From an uncultured Clostridia bacterium (GTDB lineage: Bacteria; Bacillota; Clostridia; Oscillospirales; Butyricicoccaceae), in the NCBI GenBank assembly GCA_910589115.1, contig CAJUSB010000001.1, positions 149,687 to 213,686 of the forward strand: DNA of 64,000 bases. Direction: 5' to 3'. The notes beneath the pieces were generated by a model that was given only the letters and a program-made list of their open reading frames with translations, was not told where the DNA came from and did not search any database. Below, piece after piece: positions 48,996-56,727 of the stretch. Each line of letters begins with the position of its first letter. Positions within the stretch are counted from its first letter, which is position 1. A program made the translations under genes and the position numbers.

Positions 48996-50444
48996 TCAGC
49001 GTCTTTTCAACCGTGCTGTAATTGCCTGCAATTCCGGCTTTCCCTCTCCAGTGCCAATGATACAGGCAGCATATACGGATGCACCACACAAAACCGCAGC
49101 CGCCAGCCGAACCAAATTCCCGACCGGCAAACGTGTGCAGCCAAAGGCCGCCGCACCACACAGCAGTGCGGAACCAAAAATTTTTACCAATGACTTTGCG
49201 GGAACGTGAAACAGAAAACGGCTCCGTACACGGAATACGGTAATCAGAAAATAACTTATAAATGCAATAACCGACCCCAGCGCAGCCGCCAGATACCCCG
49301 CCGTCCGAATCAGGATCAATGATGCGACAATTTTAATAACGGCTGCTATGGCACTGTTTTGCAAAATAGCAGTTGTAGACTGTTCAAGCTCATAGGCTTT
49401 ATTTGCATACTCGGTCAGGCCCATAAACAGCATTGCACAGGAAGTGAAAATAATCACAGGATACCCTGCCTCATATCCATCCGCAAAAATGAAATCCGAT
49501 AAAGTGTAAGAGACGGCTGACAGCCCCAAAACAGCCGGAGCCGCAATCAGCAGGTACAGCCGCACGCCACTGTCAAGCAGCGGTTTTGCAAGTGCCTGTC
49601 CCCCTTCCCGCCACGCACGCAGAGCGTTTGGGTAAACGCCGCGCATAATACCAACCGAAAGCATCGTAAAAATACTATTTGCAATAGAATTATTATTACT
49701 ATAGACGGCAAAAACCGCATCCCCATAAATTCCATTGACCAGAATCCGGTCAATCTGATTCAGCAGTGCGACAGAAATCGACACTCCCATCAGTGGCACG
49801 CCATATTTCAGGAATTTTTGAAGCAGCTCCCGTGAGAAATACCGGAACCGGACCACCTTGGGAAAAGAAAGAACCAGCGCCGCCCCAATCCCTGCAACGC
49901 CATCCGCCGCCGTTGCCGCGATTACCGCAGGCACGGGGGACGGGAAATCGGTCGCACCGCCAACCATCACATAGGCAACGCCCAGCTTCAGCAGCGCGGA
50001 AAGCAATGAAAATGCAACCGATGCACCAATACGTCCCAGCTGAACCAGCGCTGCATTCAGTATCTGGAAGCAGGTGTAACTCATGAACATGAAAATCGCA
50101 AGGAAATAGGCATTCTTGCCCGTCACCAGTGCTGTGATGACATACCCGGCTGAAACGAGCGCACCAATCAGCAAATACACGGTAGACACTGTAGAAAAAA
50201 GTTTTTCGCCTCGGTCTGTGCGATATTCCTCCGCTACATAACGGGTTGCGGCGTTTGCCATCCATCCGGCCAGGATCAGATAACATAGCTGAATTGTTAG
50301 GTTAATCGAATTAAAGAATCCGTTGGCTTCCTTCAAAAATATATGCGAATAGAGTGAGCTGACCAACATCAGCAACAGCCCCTCCGCAATCTTTGCGGGC
50401 AAAAAAAGCATGGCATCCCGCGTCATGGTATTTTTCTGTGGCAC
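48996..50444 (-). CDS. Polysaccharide flippase (Wzx/MOP type)
   Basis: A 482-residue membrane protein with about 13-14 helices, of the polysaccharide flippase type (AMLFLPAKIAEGLLLMLVSSL, YSHIFLKEANGFFNSINLTIQ). The start is taken as GTG 50444, with AGAGGTCAATCAAA. The upstream ATG 50471 would be leaderless relative to the promoter at 50480-50508. It likely moves lipid-linked sugars across the membrane. It may serve the same surface polymer as the glycosyltransferases at 42.5-45.9 kb, but is separated from them by the accessory genes. Confidence 0.85.
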   Translation of the reverse strand: MPQKNTMTRDAMLFLPAKIAEGLLLMLVSSLYSHIFLKEANGFFNSINLTIQLCYLILAGWMANAATRYVAEEYRTDRGEKLFSTVSTVYLLIGALVSAGYVITALVTGKNAYFLAIFMFMSYTCFQILNAALVQLGRIGASVAFSLLSALLKLGVAYVMVGGATDFPSPVPAVIAATAADGVAGIGAALVLSFPKVVRFRYFSRELLQKFLKYGVPLMGVSISVALLNQIDRILVNGIYGDAVFAVYSNNNSIANSIFTMLSVGIMRGVYPNALRAWREGGQALAKPLLDSGVRLYLLIAAPAVLGLSAVSYTLSDFIFADGYEAGYPVIIFTSCAMLFMGLTEYANKAYELEQSTTAILQNSAIAAVIKIVASLILIRTAGYLAAALGSVIAFISYFLITVFRVRSRFLFHVPAKSLVKIFGSALLCGAAAFGCTRLPVGNLVRLAAAVLCGASVYAACIIGTGEGKPELQAITARLKRR

Positions 50445-50479
50445 TTTGATTGACCTCTTGTGAACTGGCATTTTCTATT

Positions 50480-50508
50480 AGTGTACCATATCCATCTGAA
50501 AAATGCAA
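50480..50508 (-). promoter_or_regulatory. Promoter of the flippase gene
   Basis: TTGCAT, a 17-base spacer and TACACT on the minus strand, with its -10 ending about 10 bases before the alternative ATG. Confidence 0.6.
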
Positions 50509-50549
50509 TTTGCTGCTATAAATTTTACAAGTATTTTTTCATATATCGG

Positions 50550-50578
50550 AAAAAACGAGGCAGTCCCGAAGGACTGCC
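50550..50578 (-). terminator. Terminator after the HPr-like gene
   Basis: GGCAGTCC-TTCG-GGACTGCC followed by TCGTTTTTT on the minus strand, a textbook stem with a stable tetraloop. Confidence 0.88.
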
Positions 50579-50633
50579 CCGCGATATCCGTTGATTCTGT
50601 TAGTGCTTGCTTTGCATCTTGCAAAACAGGTTT

Positions 50634-50870
50634 TTAGTCCTCGATTTCGAGATAATCCGCCAGATCCTTGAGCAGATCGGTCGCATCCACATCGTCCTCA
50701 ACAACAAGGCTCAGCGGCTCGTTCAAGGACAGCAGGAACATGCCAAGCAGACTCTTTGCATCCACCATGCCGCTCTTGCCGTGGATCCAAATATCATACC
50801 CATAGCGGGTTACAATGCGGTTGATCTTCTGAATATCATCGGTATTTTTTACCTTAATTGCTCTGGTCAT
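50634..50870 (-). CDS. HPr/Crh-like protein without His15
   Basis: A 78-residue HPr-fold protein starting at MTRAIKVKNTDD with GGAGG nine bases upstream. The phosphorylatable Ser46 region is kept as MVDAKSLLGMFLL (about residues 35-47). The GIHARPA active site of HPr is missing. By alignment by eye Ile-Gln stands at the Ile-His position, as in Bacillus Crh (Gln15). It would therefore not carry PTS phosphate but could take HPr-kinase phosphate for catabolite control (inference). It is transcribed alone. Confidence 0.82.
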   Translation of the reverse strand: MTRAIKVKNTDDIQKINRIVTRYGYDIWIHGKSGMVDAKSLLGMFLLSLNEPLSLVVEDDVDATDLLKDLADYLEIED

Positions 50871-50935
50871 AGTCAATGTACCTCCAGTTCGTTATGTACT
50901 TATTTTCGGTTTGATGCTTTGCTTTGTATGTTTCC

Positions 50936-50941
50936 ATTATA
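50936..50941 (-). promoter_or_regulatory. Extended -10 promoter of the HPr-like gene
   Basis: TGGTATAAT on the minus strand, with a leader of about 60 bases. The -35 region is weak (TTTTCT). Confidence 0.55.
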
Positions 50942-51225
50942 CCATGCCTTTCCAAAAAGAAAAGCCCTAATTTTATGTTTTTTGAATTTTCAGCGTTTTT
51001 ATGCAAGCCTACAAATTTCACTCTATTTTTTAGTGCTTTTTAACGAAATCAAATTGTTCATTTTGTTAAATATGACGATATACTGCCTTGCTTTTCGACC
51101 TACATCCAGATATTTTTCACCCACTGGCATTGTTCCCTGCTTGGCCACTCTTTGCAGCGGCCCCAAATAGCAGGATACGGAATCCCCCTCCCCTAAAAAA
51201 GATTGACGGAAATGAAAAGTTTATC
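50942..51225. other. Non-coding stretch between divergent genes
   Basis: AT-rich sequence between the HPr-like gene promoter and the ABC importer promoter. No ORF with a ribosome binding site, tRNA or riboswitch core was recognised. Confidence 0.4.
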
Positions 51226-51254
51226 TTGACCCCGGCGCTTTTAACTGCTAAAAT
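51226..51254 (+). promoter_or_regulatory. Promoter of the ABC importer operon
   Basis: TTGACC, an exact 17-base spacer and TAAAAT, with a short leader of about 60 bases. Confidence 0.75.
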
Positions 51255-51319
51255 GTAAAACTGTAGGCGGGAAAATCCCCCCTCCTGCGAATCGTTTCAT
51301 TAAAAGGAAGGTTTTTACA

Positions 51320-52375
51320 ATGAGAAAGAAAATTCTTGCGCTTCTGCTGGCCGGGCTCATGGTGATGAGCATGGCAGCCTGCGGCGGCAATGACAGCGGC
51401 AATGCAAACGATGGCAGCACAGGCAGCAATACCCCTGCGGCTGACAACGGCTCATCCGCCGCTGATGACAGCACCTCGGATACGGCAACCGGCTCCTATA
51501 CCATTGGTATTTGCCAGCTGATGGAGCACGAGGCACTGGATGCAGCAACCAAAGGCTTCCAGGATGCCCTGACAGATGCTCTTGGAGACAGCATTACCTA
51601 TGAATATCAGAATGCACAGGGAGATGCTGCTACCTGCGCAACCATTATCAACGGCTTTGTATCCGGCGGCGTTGATTTGATCCTTGCGAATGCAACCCCG
51701 GCACTCCAGGCTGCGGCAGCAGGTACAAGCGAAATCCCGATCCTTGGTACCTCCGTAACAGAATACGGCGTCGCGCTGAGCATTGATGACTTTGATGGCA
51801 CAGTCGGCGGCAATATCTCGGGCACCTCCGACCTGGCTCCCCTTGCGGAACAGGCTGCTATGATTAAGGAATGGCTGCCGGACGTACAGAATATTGGCCT
51901 GTTGTACTGCTCCGCCGAGCAGAACTCACAGTATCAGGTAGACGTTGTCAAGGCCGAGCTGGAAAAATTGGGCTGCAAGGCTACCTTGTATGCGTTCTCC
52001 GATTCTAATGATCTTTCTGCCGTCTGCACGACTGCTGCAAGCGAAAACGAGGTCCTTTATGTACCGACTGACAATACCGCCGCCAATAATACCGGCATTA
52101 TTGACAACATCTGCCGTCCTGCAAAGGTTCCGGTTTTCTGCGGTGAAGAAGGCATTGCACGCGGCTGCGGCGTTGCGACCCTGTCCATCAGCTACTATGA
52201 CCTTGGCCGGACCACTGGTGAAATGGCTGTCAGCATTTTGAACGGAAAAGAAGATATTTCCGCTATGCCGATTGCATATACCACTGTCACCAAAAAGTAT
52301 AATGCCGATATCTGTGAAGAACTTGGCATCACCGTTCCGGAAGGCTATGAAGCAATCGAAACAGAAGAGGCATAA
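51320..52375 (+). CDS. ABC transporter substrate-binding lipoprotein (TrpX-like)
   Basis: A 351-residue lipoprotein. A signal peptide with lipobox (LLAGLMVMSMAACGG; Cys at about residue 21) is followed by a Ser/Gly/Asp-rich linker (residues 22-58). A periplasmic-binding-type I fold comes next (YTIGICQLMEHEALDAATKGF, GVDLILANATPALQAAA, IPILGTSVTEYG, PVFCGEEGIARGCGVATLSI). This is the ABC_sub_bind family (PF04392-like), whose studied members bind aromatic amino acids or related ligands. The ligand here is unknown. AAGGAAGG precedes the ATG. A terminator follows it before the permease gene. Confidence 0.92.
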   Translation: MRKKILALLLAGLMVMSMAACGGNDSGNANDGSTGSNTPAADNGSSAADDSTSDTATGSYTIGICQLMEHEALDAATKGFQDALTDALGDSITYEYQNAQGDAATCATIINGFVSGGVDLILANATPALQAAAAGTSEIPILGTSVTEYGVALSIDDFDGTVGGNISGTSDLAPLAEQAAMIKEWLPDVQNIGLLYCSAEQNSQYQVDVVKAELEKLGCKATLYAFSDSNDLSAVCTTAASENEVLYVPTDNTAANNTGIIDNICRPAKVPVFCGEEGIARGCGVATLSISYYDLGRTTGEMAVSILNGKEDISAMPIAYTTVTKKYNADICEELGITVPEGYEAIETEEA

Positions 52376-52392
52376 TTTCCTCTGAAAAACTC

Positions 52393-52433
52393 AAAAACAG
52401 CGAAAAAAGGTCTTCCATTTTTCGCTGTTTTTT
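52393..52433 (+). terminator. Intra-operon terminator after the binding-protein gene
   Basis: AAAAACAGCGAAAAA / TTTTTCGCTGTTTTTT stem-loop between the binding-protein and permease genes. It probably sets a higher level of binding protein than of permease. Confidence 0.8.
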
Positions 52434-52480
52434 GTTATACTTATATTATCTTTGTGCATTTTTGTTTGGAGGGGTTCTTT

Positions 52481-53404
52481 TTGATTTCAACCATTCTCTC
52501 TCGTCTTGTCTCGCTGCCGGGCGCACTGCCCGGTGCCATATCGCAGGGCCTGATATGGGGCATTATGGCGATCGGCGTGTACCTTACCTACCGCATTCTG
52601 GATATAGCCGATTTGACCGTTGACGGTTCGTTCTGCACCGGTGGCGCGGTCTGTATCATGCTGATGCTGGCTGGATATAATGTATGGATATCCATGCTGG
52701 CGGCAACGGCTGCCGGGCTGATTACGGGACTGATGACAGGCATTTTCCATACGTTCATGGGGATTCCAGCAATTCTTGCCGGTATTTTGACCCAGTTGTC
52801 ACTCTATTCTATCAACCTGAAAATTATGGGTAAATCAAATCAGTCAATCAATGTAGATAAATTTGATCTGCTGGTTTCGCTGCGCTGGGTCAAGGAAGCT
52901 GCATTTCATAATCCATTGATTATGGTACTGATGGCTACAATCATCCTGATTGCTGTGCTTTACTGGTTTTTTGGGACAGAACTCGGCTGCGGCATCCGTG
53001 CGACCGGCTCCAATCCAAACATGAGCCGTGCACAGGGCATCAACACCGATTTCAATAAAGTGCTGGGGCTGATGATTTCAAACGGCCTGGTTGCGCTTTC
53101 CGGTGCTTTGCTGACCCAATATCAGGGCTTTGCTGATGTCAGCATGGGACGCGGTGCAATCGTAATCGGCCTGGCCGCCTGCATTATCGGCGAAGCCGTA
53201 TTCGGCCGTGTTTTCCATAATTTTGCGCTCCGGCTGCTGGCGGTTTCCTTTGGCTCCATTATTTATTACATTGTGATTCAGATTGTCCTTGTGCTTGGCC
53301 TTGATGCAAACCTGTTGAAGCTGTTGTCTGCGATGGTCGTAGCGATCTTCCTTGCAATCCCCTATTGGAAGGGCAAATATTTCTCGAAGGGAGCGAAGCA
53401 ATAA
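52481..53404 (+). CDS. ABC transporter permease (TrpY-like)
   Basis: A 307-residue permease of the branched-chain/TrpY-type (BPD_transp_2) with about 8-9 membrane helices. Motifs: GLIWGIMAIGVYLTYRILDIADLTVDGSF (about 28-57) and GIRATGSNPNMSRAQGI (about 175). The start is TTG 52481, with GGAGGGG six bases upstream; the GTG at 52454 is not supported. Its stop overlaps the ATPase start (TAATG), so the two are translationally coupled. Confidence 0.9.
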   Translation: MISTILSRLVSLPGALPGAISQGLIWGIMAIGVYLTYRILDIADLTVDGSFCTGGAVCIMLMLAGYNVWISMLAATAAGLITGLMTGIFHTFMGIPAILAGILTQLSLYSINLKIMGKSNQSINVDKFDLLVSLRWVKEAAFHNPLIMVLMATIILIAVLYWFFGTELGCGIRATGSNPNMSRAQGINTDFNKVLGLMISNGLVALSGALLTQYQGFADVSMGRGAIVIGLAACIIGEAVFGRVFHNFALRLLAVSFGSIIYYIVIQIVLVLGLDANLLKLLSAMVVAIFLAIPYWKGKYFSKGAKQ

Positions 53405-54183
53405 TGCTGGAACTGAAAGGATTGCGCAAGACCTTCAATGCGGGCACTATCAATGAAAAAACCGCACTGAATGGCATTGATTTGAAGCTGGAACCCGGTG
53501 ATTTTGTTACCATTATTGGCGGCAATGGCGCGGGCAAATCCACTATGCTAAATGCAATCTCGGGTGTTTTCCCGATTGACCAGGGTTCCATTGTCATTGG
53601 CAGCACCGATGTAACCGCCCTGCCCGAATACCGGCGTGCAAAATTTCTCGGCCGTGTATTCCAGGACCCGATGATGGGGACTGCCGCAAATATGGGGATT
53701 GAAGAAAATCTCGCACTTGCAGCGCGGCGCGGAGATGCGCGGACTTTCCGCAAAGGCATCACTGCGAAGGAACGCGAGCTTTACCGTGAAAAACTTGCGC
53801 CGCTGGGCCTCGGACTGGAAAACCGTATGACCAGCAAAGTTGGTCTGCTCTCCGGCGGACAGCGTCAGGCGCTTACCCTGCTGATGGCTACCATTAAAAA
53901 GCCCAGCCTTTTACTGTTGGACGAGCATACGGCAGCGCTTGACCCGAAAACTGCGGATAAGGTACTCCAGCTGACTGACGAAATTATTCGCCGGGATCAG
54001 CTGACTGCCCTGATGGTTACTCATAATATGCGCAATGCGATCACCTATGGGAACCGTCTGATTATGATGAATGAGGGCAAAATCGTTGTCGATATTAAAG
54101 GGGACGAAAAGAAAAACCTACAGGTATCGGATTTGCTGAAAAAGTTCAACATTGAGAATGATCGAATGTTGCTCAGCGAATAA
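53404..54183 (+). CDS. ABC transporter ATP-binding protein (TrpZ-like)
   Basis: A 259-residue ATPase starting at MLELKGLRKTFNAGT. Walker A IIGGNGAGKSTML (about 37-49), signature LSGGQRQALTLLMA (about 142-155), Walker B LLLLDEHTAAL (about 165-175), and the switch His in MVTHNMR (about 202). It completes a three-gene importer with the binding protein and permease. A bidirectional terminator lies downstream. Confidence 0.95.
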   Translation: MLELKGLRKTFNAGTINEKTALNGIDLKLEPGDFVTIIGGNGAGKSTMLNAISGVFPIDQGSIVIGSTDVTALPEYRRAKFLGRVFQDPMMGTAANMGIEENLALAARRGDARTFRKGITAKERELYREKLAPLGLGLENRMTSKVGLLSGGQRQALTLLMATIKKPSLLLLDEHTAALDPKTADKVLQLTDEIIRRDQLTALMVTHNMRNAITYGNRLIMMNEGKIVVDIKGDEKKNLQVSDLLKKFNIENDRMLLSE

Positions 54184-54219
54184 GCACTGACCACAGGTTC
54201 TAAATACAGGCGAACAAAT

Positions 54220-54263
54220 AACAGGCGGTATGCTGCCCCTAAAAAGGCAGTATGCCGCCTGTT
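54220..54263. terminator. Bidirectional terminator between the ABC operon and dapL
   Basis: An 18-bp stem with two wobble pairs (AACAGGCGG.. / ..CCGCCTGTT) followed by TTT on the plus strand. It separates convergent genes. A lone AGAACCTGT-type end (ACAGGTTCT, 54193-54201) lies just before it. Confidence 0.75.
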
Positions 54264-54294
54264 TTACATTGTAAGATAGTTCTTTATAGAACGA

Positions 54295-55467
54295 TTATAG
54301 CAACTGCTTCAGACGTGCCGCAGCTTCCAATGTCTTTTCCTGATCGCCAAAAGCGGTTAAACGGAAGAAATTAACGCCGTTCCTGCCGAAACCGGCGCCG
54401 GGAGTGCCGACCAGATGCGCCTTTTCAAGGAGATAATCAAAAAACGTCCAGCTTTCCATCCCATCCGGGCATTTGAGCCACAAATACGGGCTGTTCTGAC
54501 CGCCTGTATACCAAATGCCGAGCGCTGTCAGCGTGTCCGACAAAATCTTGGCATTTTGCTGGTAATATGCCAGTGACGCGTGAATTTCCTTCTGCCCTTG
54601 TTCGGTAAAGACTGCTTCCGCAGCGCGCTGTACAATATAGGGAACACCGTTGAATTTGGTTGTCTGGCGGCGGCGCCACATTTTTTGAAGCATACCGTCA
54701 GCAAGTGCAGTCGGTACAACGGTATAACCGCACCGTGTTCCTGTAAAGCCCGCCATTTTAGAGAAAGAGCAGAATTCTATTGCACATTCCTTTGCCCCTT
54801 CCAGCTCAAAAATCGAGCGGGGAAGGTTTGCATCCGTTATAAAACACTCATAAGCCGCATCGTATAGAATGACTGCCCCGTTATCCCTGGCATAATCCAC
54901 CCACTTTTGCAGGCCTGCACGATCATAGGCGGCACCAGTCGGATTGTTGGGAGAGCAGATATAGATTAAATCAGCTTTTACCGCCGGGTCTGGCAACGGC
55001 AAAAAGCCATTCTCCTCTGTTGCGTCTGCAAAAACGACTTTCCGATTTGCCATAATATTGGTATCCACATAGACCGGATACACGGGGTCAGGGATCAGCA
55101 CAGTATTTTCCTGTGCAAACAGATCAAGGATATTTCCCAAATCACTTTTTGCACCGTCTGAAATAAAAATCTCTTCCATAGCCAGTGCAACTCCACGGCC
55201 TGCATAATAGCCCTGAATCGCCTGACGAAGGAAATCATATCCCTGCTCATCCCCATAACCGCGAAAGGTTTCCTTTACCCCCTGCTCAGCAGCGGCCTGA
55301 CGCAGGGCATCCACTACAACAGGCACAAGCGGAAGCGTTACGTCACCTATCCCAAGGCGGATAAGCGGTGCATCAGGGTGGGCCTTTTGATAGGCATTGA
55401 CCTTGTGCGCGATTGTTGAAAACAGATAGCTTGTTTCTAAATTTTGATAATATGGGTTGATTTTCAT
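54295..55467 (-). CDS. dapL: LL-diaminopimelate aminotransferase
   Basis: A PLP enzyme that makes LL-DAP directly from tetrahydrodipicolinate, bypassing the acylated intermediates. It has 390 residues. Motifs: RLGIGDVTLPLVPVV, GYGDEQGYDFLRQAI, ISDGAKSDLGN (about 100), SPNNPTGAAY (about 172), YDAAYECFI (about 205), and the PLP lysine in SFSKMAGFTGTRCGY (about 238). The SFSKxAGFTGxR motif is diagnostic of DapL. It follows dapF by 30 bases. Confidence 0.96.
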   Translation of the reverse strand: MKINPYYQNLETSYLFSTIAHKVNAYQKAHPDAPLIRLGIGDVTLPLVPVVVDALRQAAAEQGVKETFRGYGDEQGYDFLRQAIQGYYAGRGVALAMEEIFISDGAKSDLGNILDLFAQENTVLIPDPVYPVYVDTNIMANRKVVFADATEENGFLPLPDPAVKADLIYICSPNNPTGAAYDRAGLQKWVDYARDNGAVILYDAAYECFITDANLPRSIFELEGAKECAIEFCSFSKMAGFTGTRCGYTVVPTALADGMLQKMWRRRQTTKFNGVPYIVQRAAEAVFTEQGQKEIHASLAYYQQNAKILSDTLTALGIWYTGGQNSPYLWLKCPDGMESWTFFDYLLEKAHLVGTPGAGFGRNGVNFFRLTAFGDQEKTLEAAARLKQLL

Positions 55468-55497
55468 GTTTCCTCTCCTTTTTATACGATAACGGGA

Positions 55498-56343
55498 TTA
55501 TAAATCAATCGTTCCCTCAAAAACCGTGGTCGCCGCGCCGGTCATCCAAACCGTGCCGTCAGTATAACGCACTGTCAGTTCCCCGCCGCGCAGGCGGACA
55601 GTAATATCAAAGTCCTTTTCACAGTAACCATTGAGTACAGCGGCCACCCCAACTGCACACGCACCAGTGCCGCAGGCAAGGGTTTCTCCGCTGCCGCGTT
55701 CCCATACGCGCATCTTAAATACACCGTCTGGCAAAAGGTTGACAAACTCCGTATTGACACGCTCCGGGAACAGCGGATTATTTTCAAATTTAGGGCCGAT
55801 ACGCTTTAGATCCAACAGGTCAACATCTTCTTTCAAAAAGACAACGCAATGTGGATTTCCCATTGATACGCAGGTAATATGGTAAACCTTTTCATCGACA
55901 ACCAACGGCGCTGCAACAATGCTTGTGCCGTCCATGTAAGCAGGAATTTCAGCCGGAGACAACATCGCTTTCCCCATATCGACACGGGCAGACTGCATTT
56001 TCCCGTCCCCCGCTGTCAAGTGAAGTCTCTTTACACCGCTCAGCGTTTCGATTGTGATTTCAGTCCGTCCGTCAACCATTCCGTTATCGTACAGATATTT
56101 ACCAACGCAGCGGATACCGTTGCCGCACATCCTTCCTTCACTGCCATCCGCATTGAACATACGCATTTTTGCGTCAGCGGCCTCAGACGGACAAATGAGG
56201 ATAACGCCATCGGAACCAATGCCGAAATGCGGCCGGGAAAGTGACACAGCAAGCGCGGCCGGATCCTCTACCGACTGTTCAAAGCAATTAATATAAATAT
56301 AATCGTTTCCACAGCCATGCATTTTGGTAAATTGCAGTTTCAT
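55498..56343 (-). CDS. dapF: Diaminopimelate epimerase
   Basis: Converts LL-DAP to meso-DAP for peptidoglycan and lysine. It has 281 residues from MKLQFTKMHGCGNDY. The two catalytic cysteines are in MCGNGIRCVGKY (about 74) and LACGTGACAVGVAA (about 220). The start at ATG 56343 has AGGAG 11 bases upstream; a GTG at 56355 is too close to that site. It is first gene of the dapF-dapL pair, with an extended -10 promoter. Confidence 0.96.
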   Translation of the reverse strand: MKLQFTKMHGCGNDYIYINCFEQSVEDPAALAVSLSRPHFGIGSDGVILICPSEAADAKMRMFNADGSEGRMCGNGIRCVGKYLYDNGMVDGRTEITIETLSGVKRLHLTAGDGKMQSARVDMGKAMLSPAEIPAYMDGTSIVAAPLVVDEKVYHITCVSMGNPHCVVFLKEDVDLLDLKRIGPKFENNPLFPERVNTEFVNLLPDGVFKMRVWERGSGETLACGTGACAVGVAAVLNGYCEKDFDITVRLRGGELTVRYTDGTVWMTGAATTVFEGTIDL

Positions 56344-56392
56344 ATTTTGATACACTCCTGTAAATCAATGAAGTAAAAAAGAAATCACCGCT

Positions 56393-56398
56393 ATTATA
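56393..56398 (-). promoter_or_regulatory. Extended -10 promoter of dapF-dapL
   Basis: TGCTATAAT on the minus strand, about 50 bases before dapF, without a convincing -35 box. Confidence 0.55.
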
Positions 56399-56665
56399 GC
56401 ACGCAGAAGCTGATTTTTCTATAAAAAGATTGCATAAAATTTGCCTGTTTTCAGGTGCTCATGCTATAGGCTTCTTTGTCCAATTTCACGGTTTATATCC
56501 TGTATTCATTTCCGCGCCTCTGCTTTTCTTTCTCTATTGGGTTCCGTACAGTAAGCATTTTGACGCAGTGCACAATATGAAAGCAATAATTTGAGATTTG
56601 TTATGCAATTACTCCATAGATATTCCGGTCACAAAAGATTTTGTTTGATATCCTGCCGCAGCTAC
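56399..56665. other. Intergenic stretch between dapF and tex
   Basis: AT-rich and without coding potential beyond chance. The 80-codon minus-strand frame 56662-56904 runs into tex and lacks a ribosome binding site. No RNA motif was recognised. Confidence 0.4.
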
Positions 56666-56694
56666 TGGACATTTTTCAGATTTTCCGTTAAACT
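56666..56694 (+). promoter_or_regulatory. Promoter of tex
   Basis: TGGACA, a 17-base spacer and TAAACT on the plus strand, about 33 bases before the start codon. Confidence 0.6.
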
Positions 56695-56727
56695 ATCCTT
56701 ATCAAAAAATTCCCAAGGAGAAGATGT

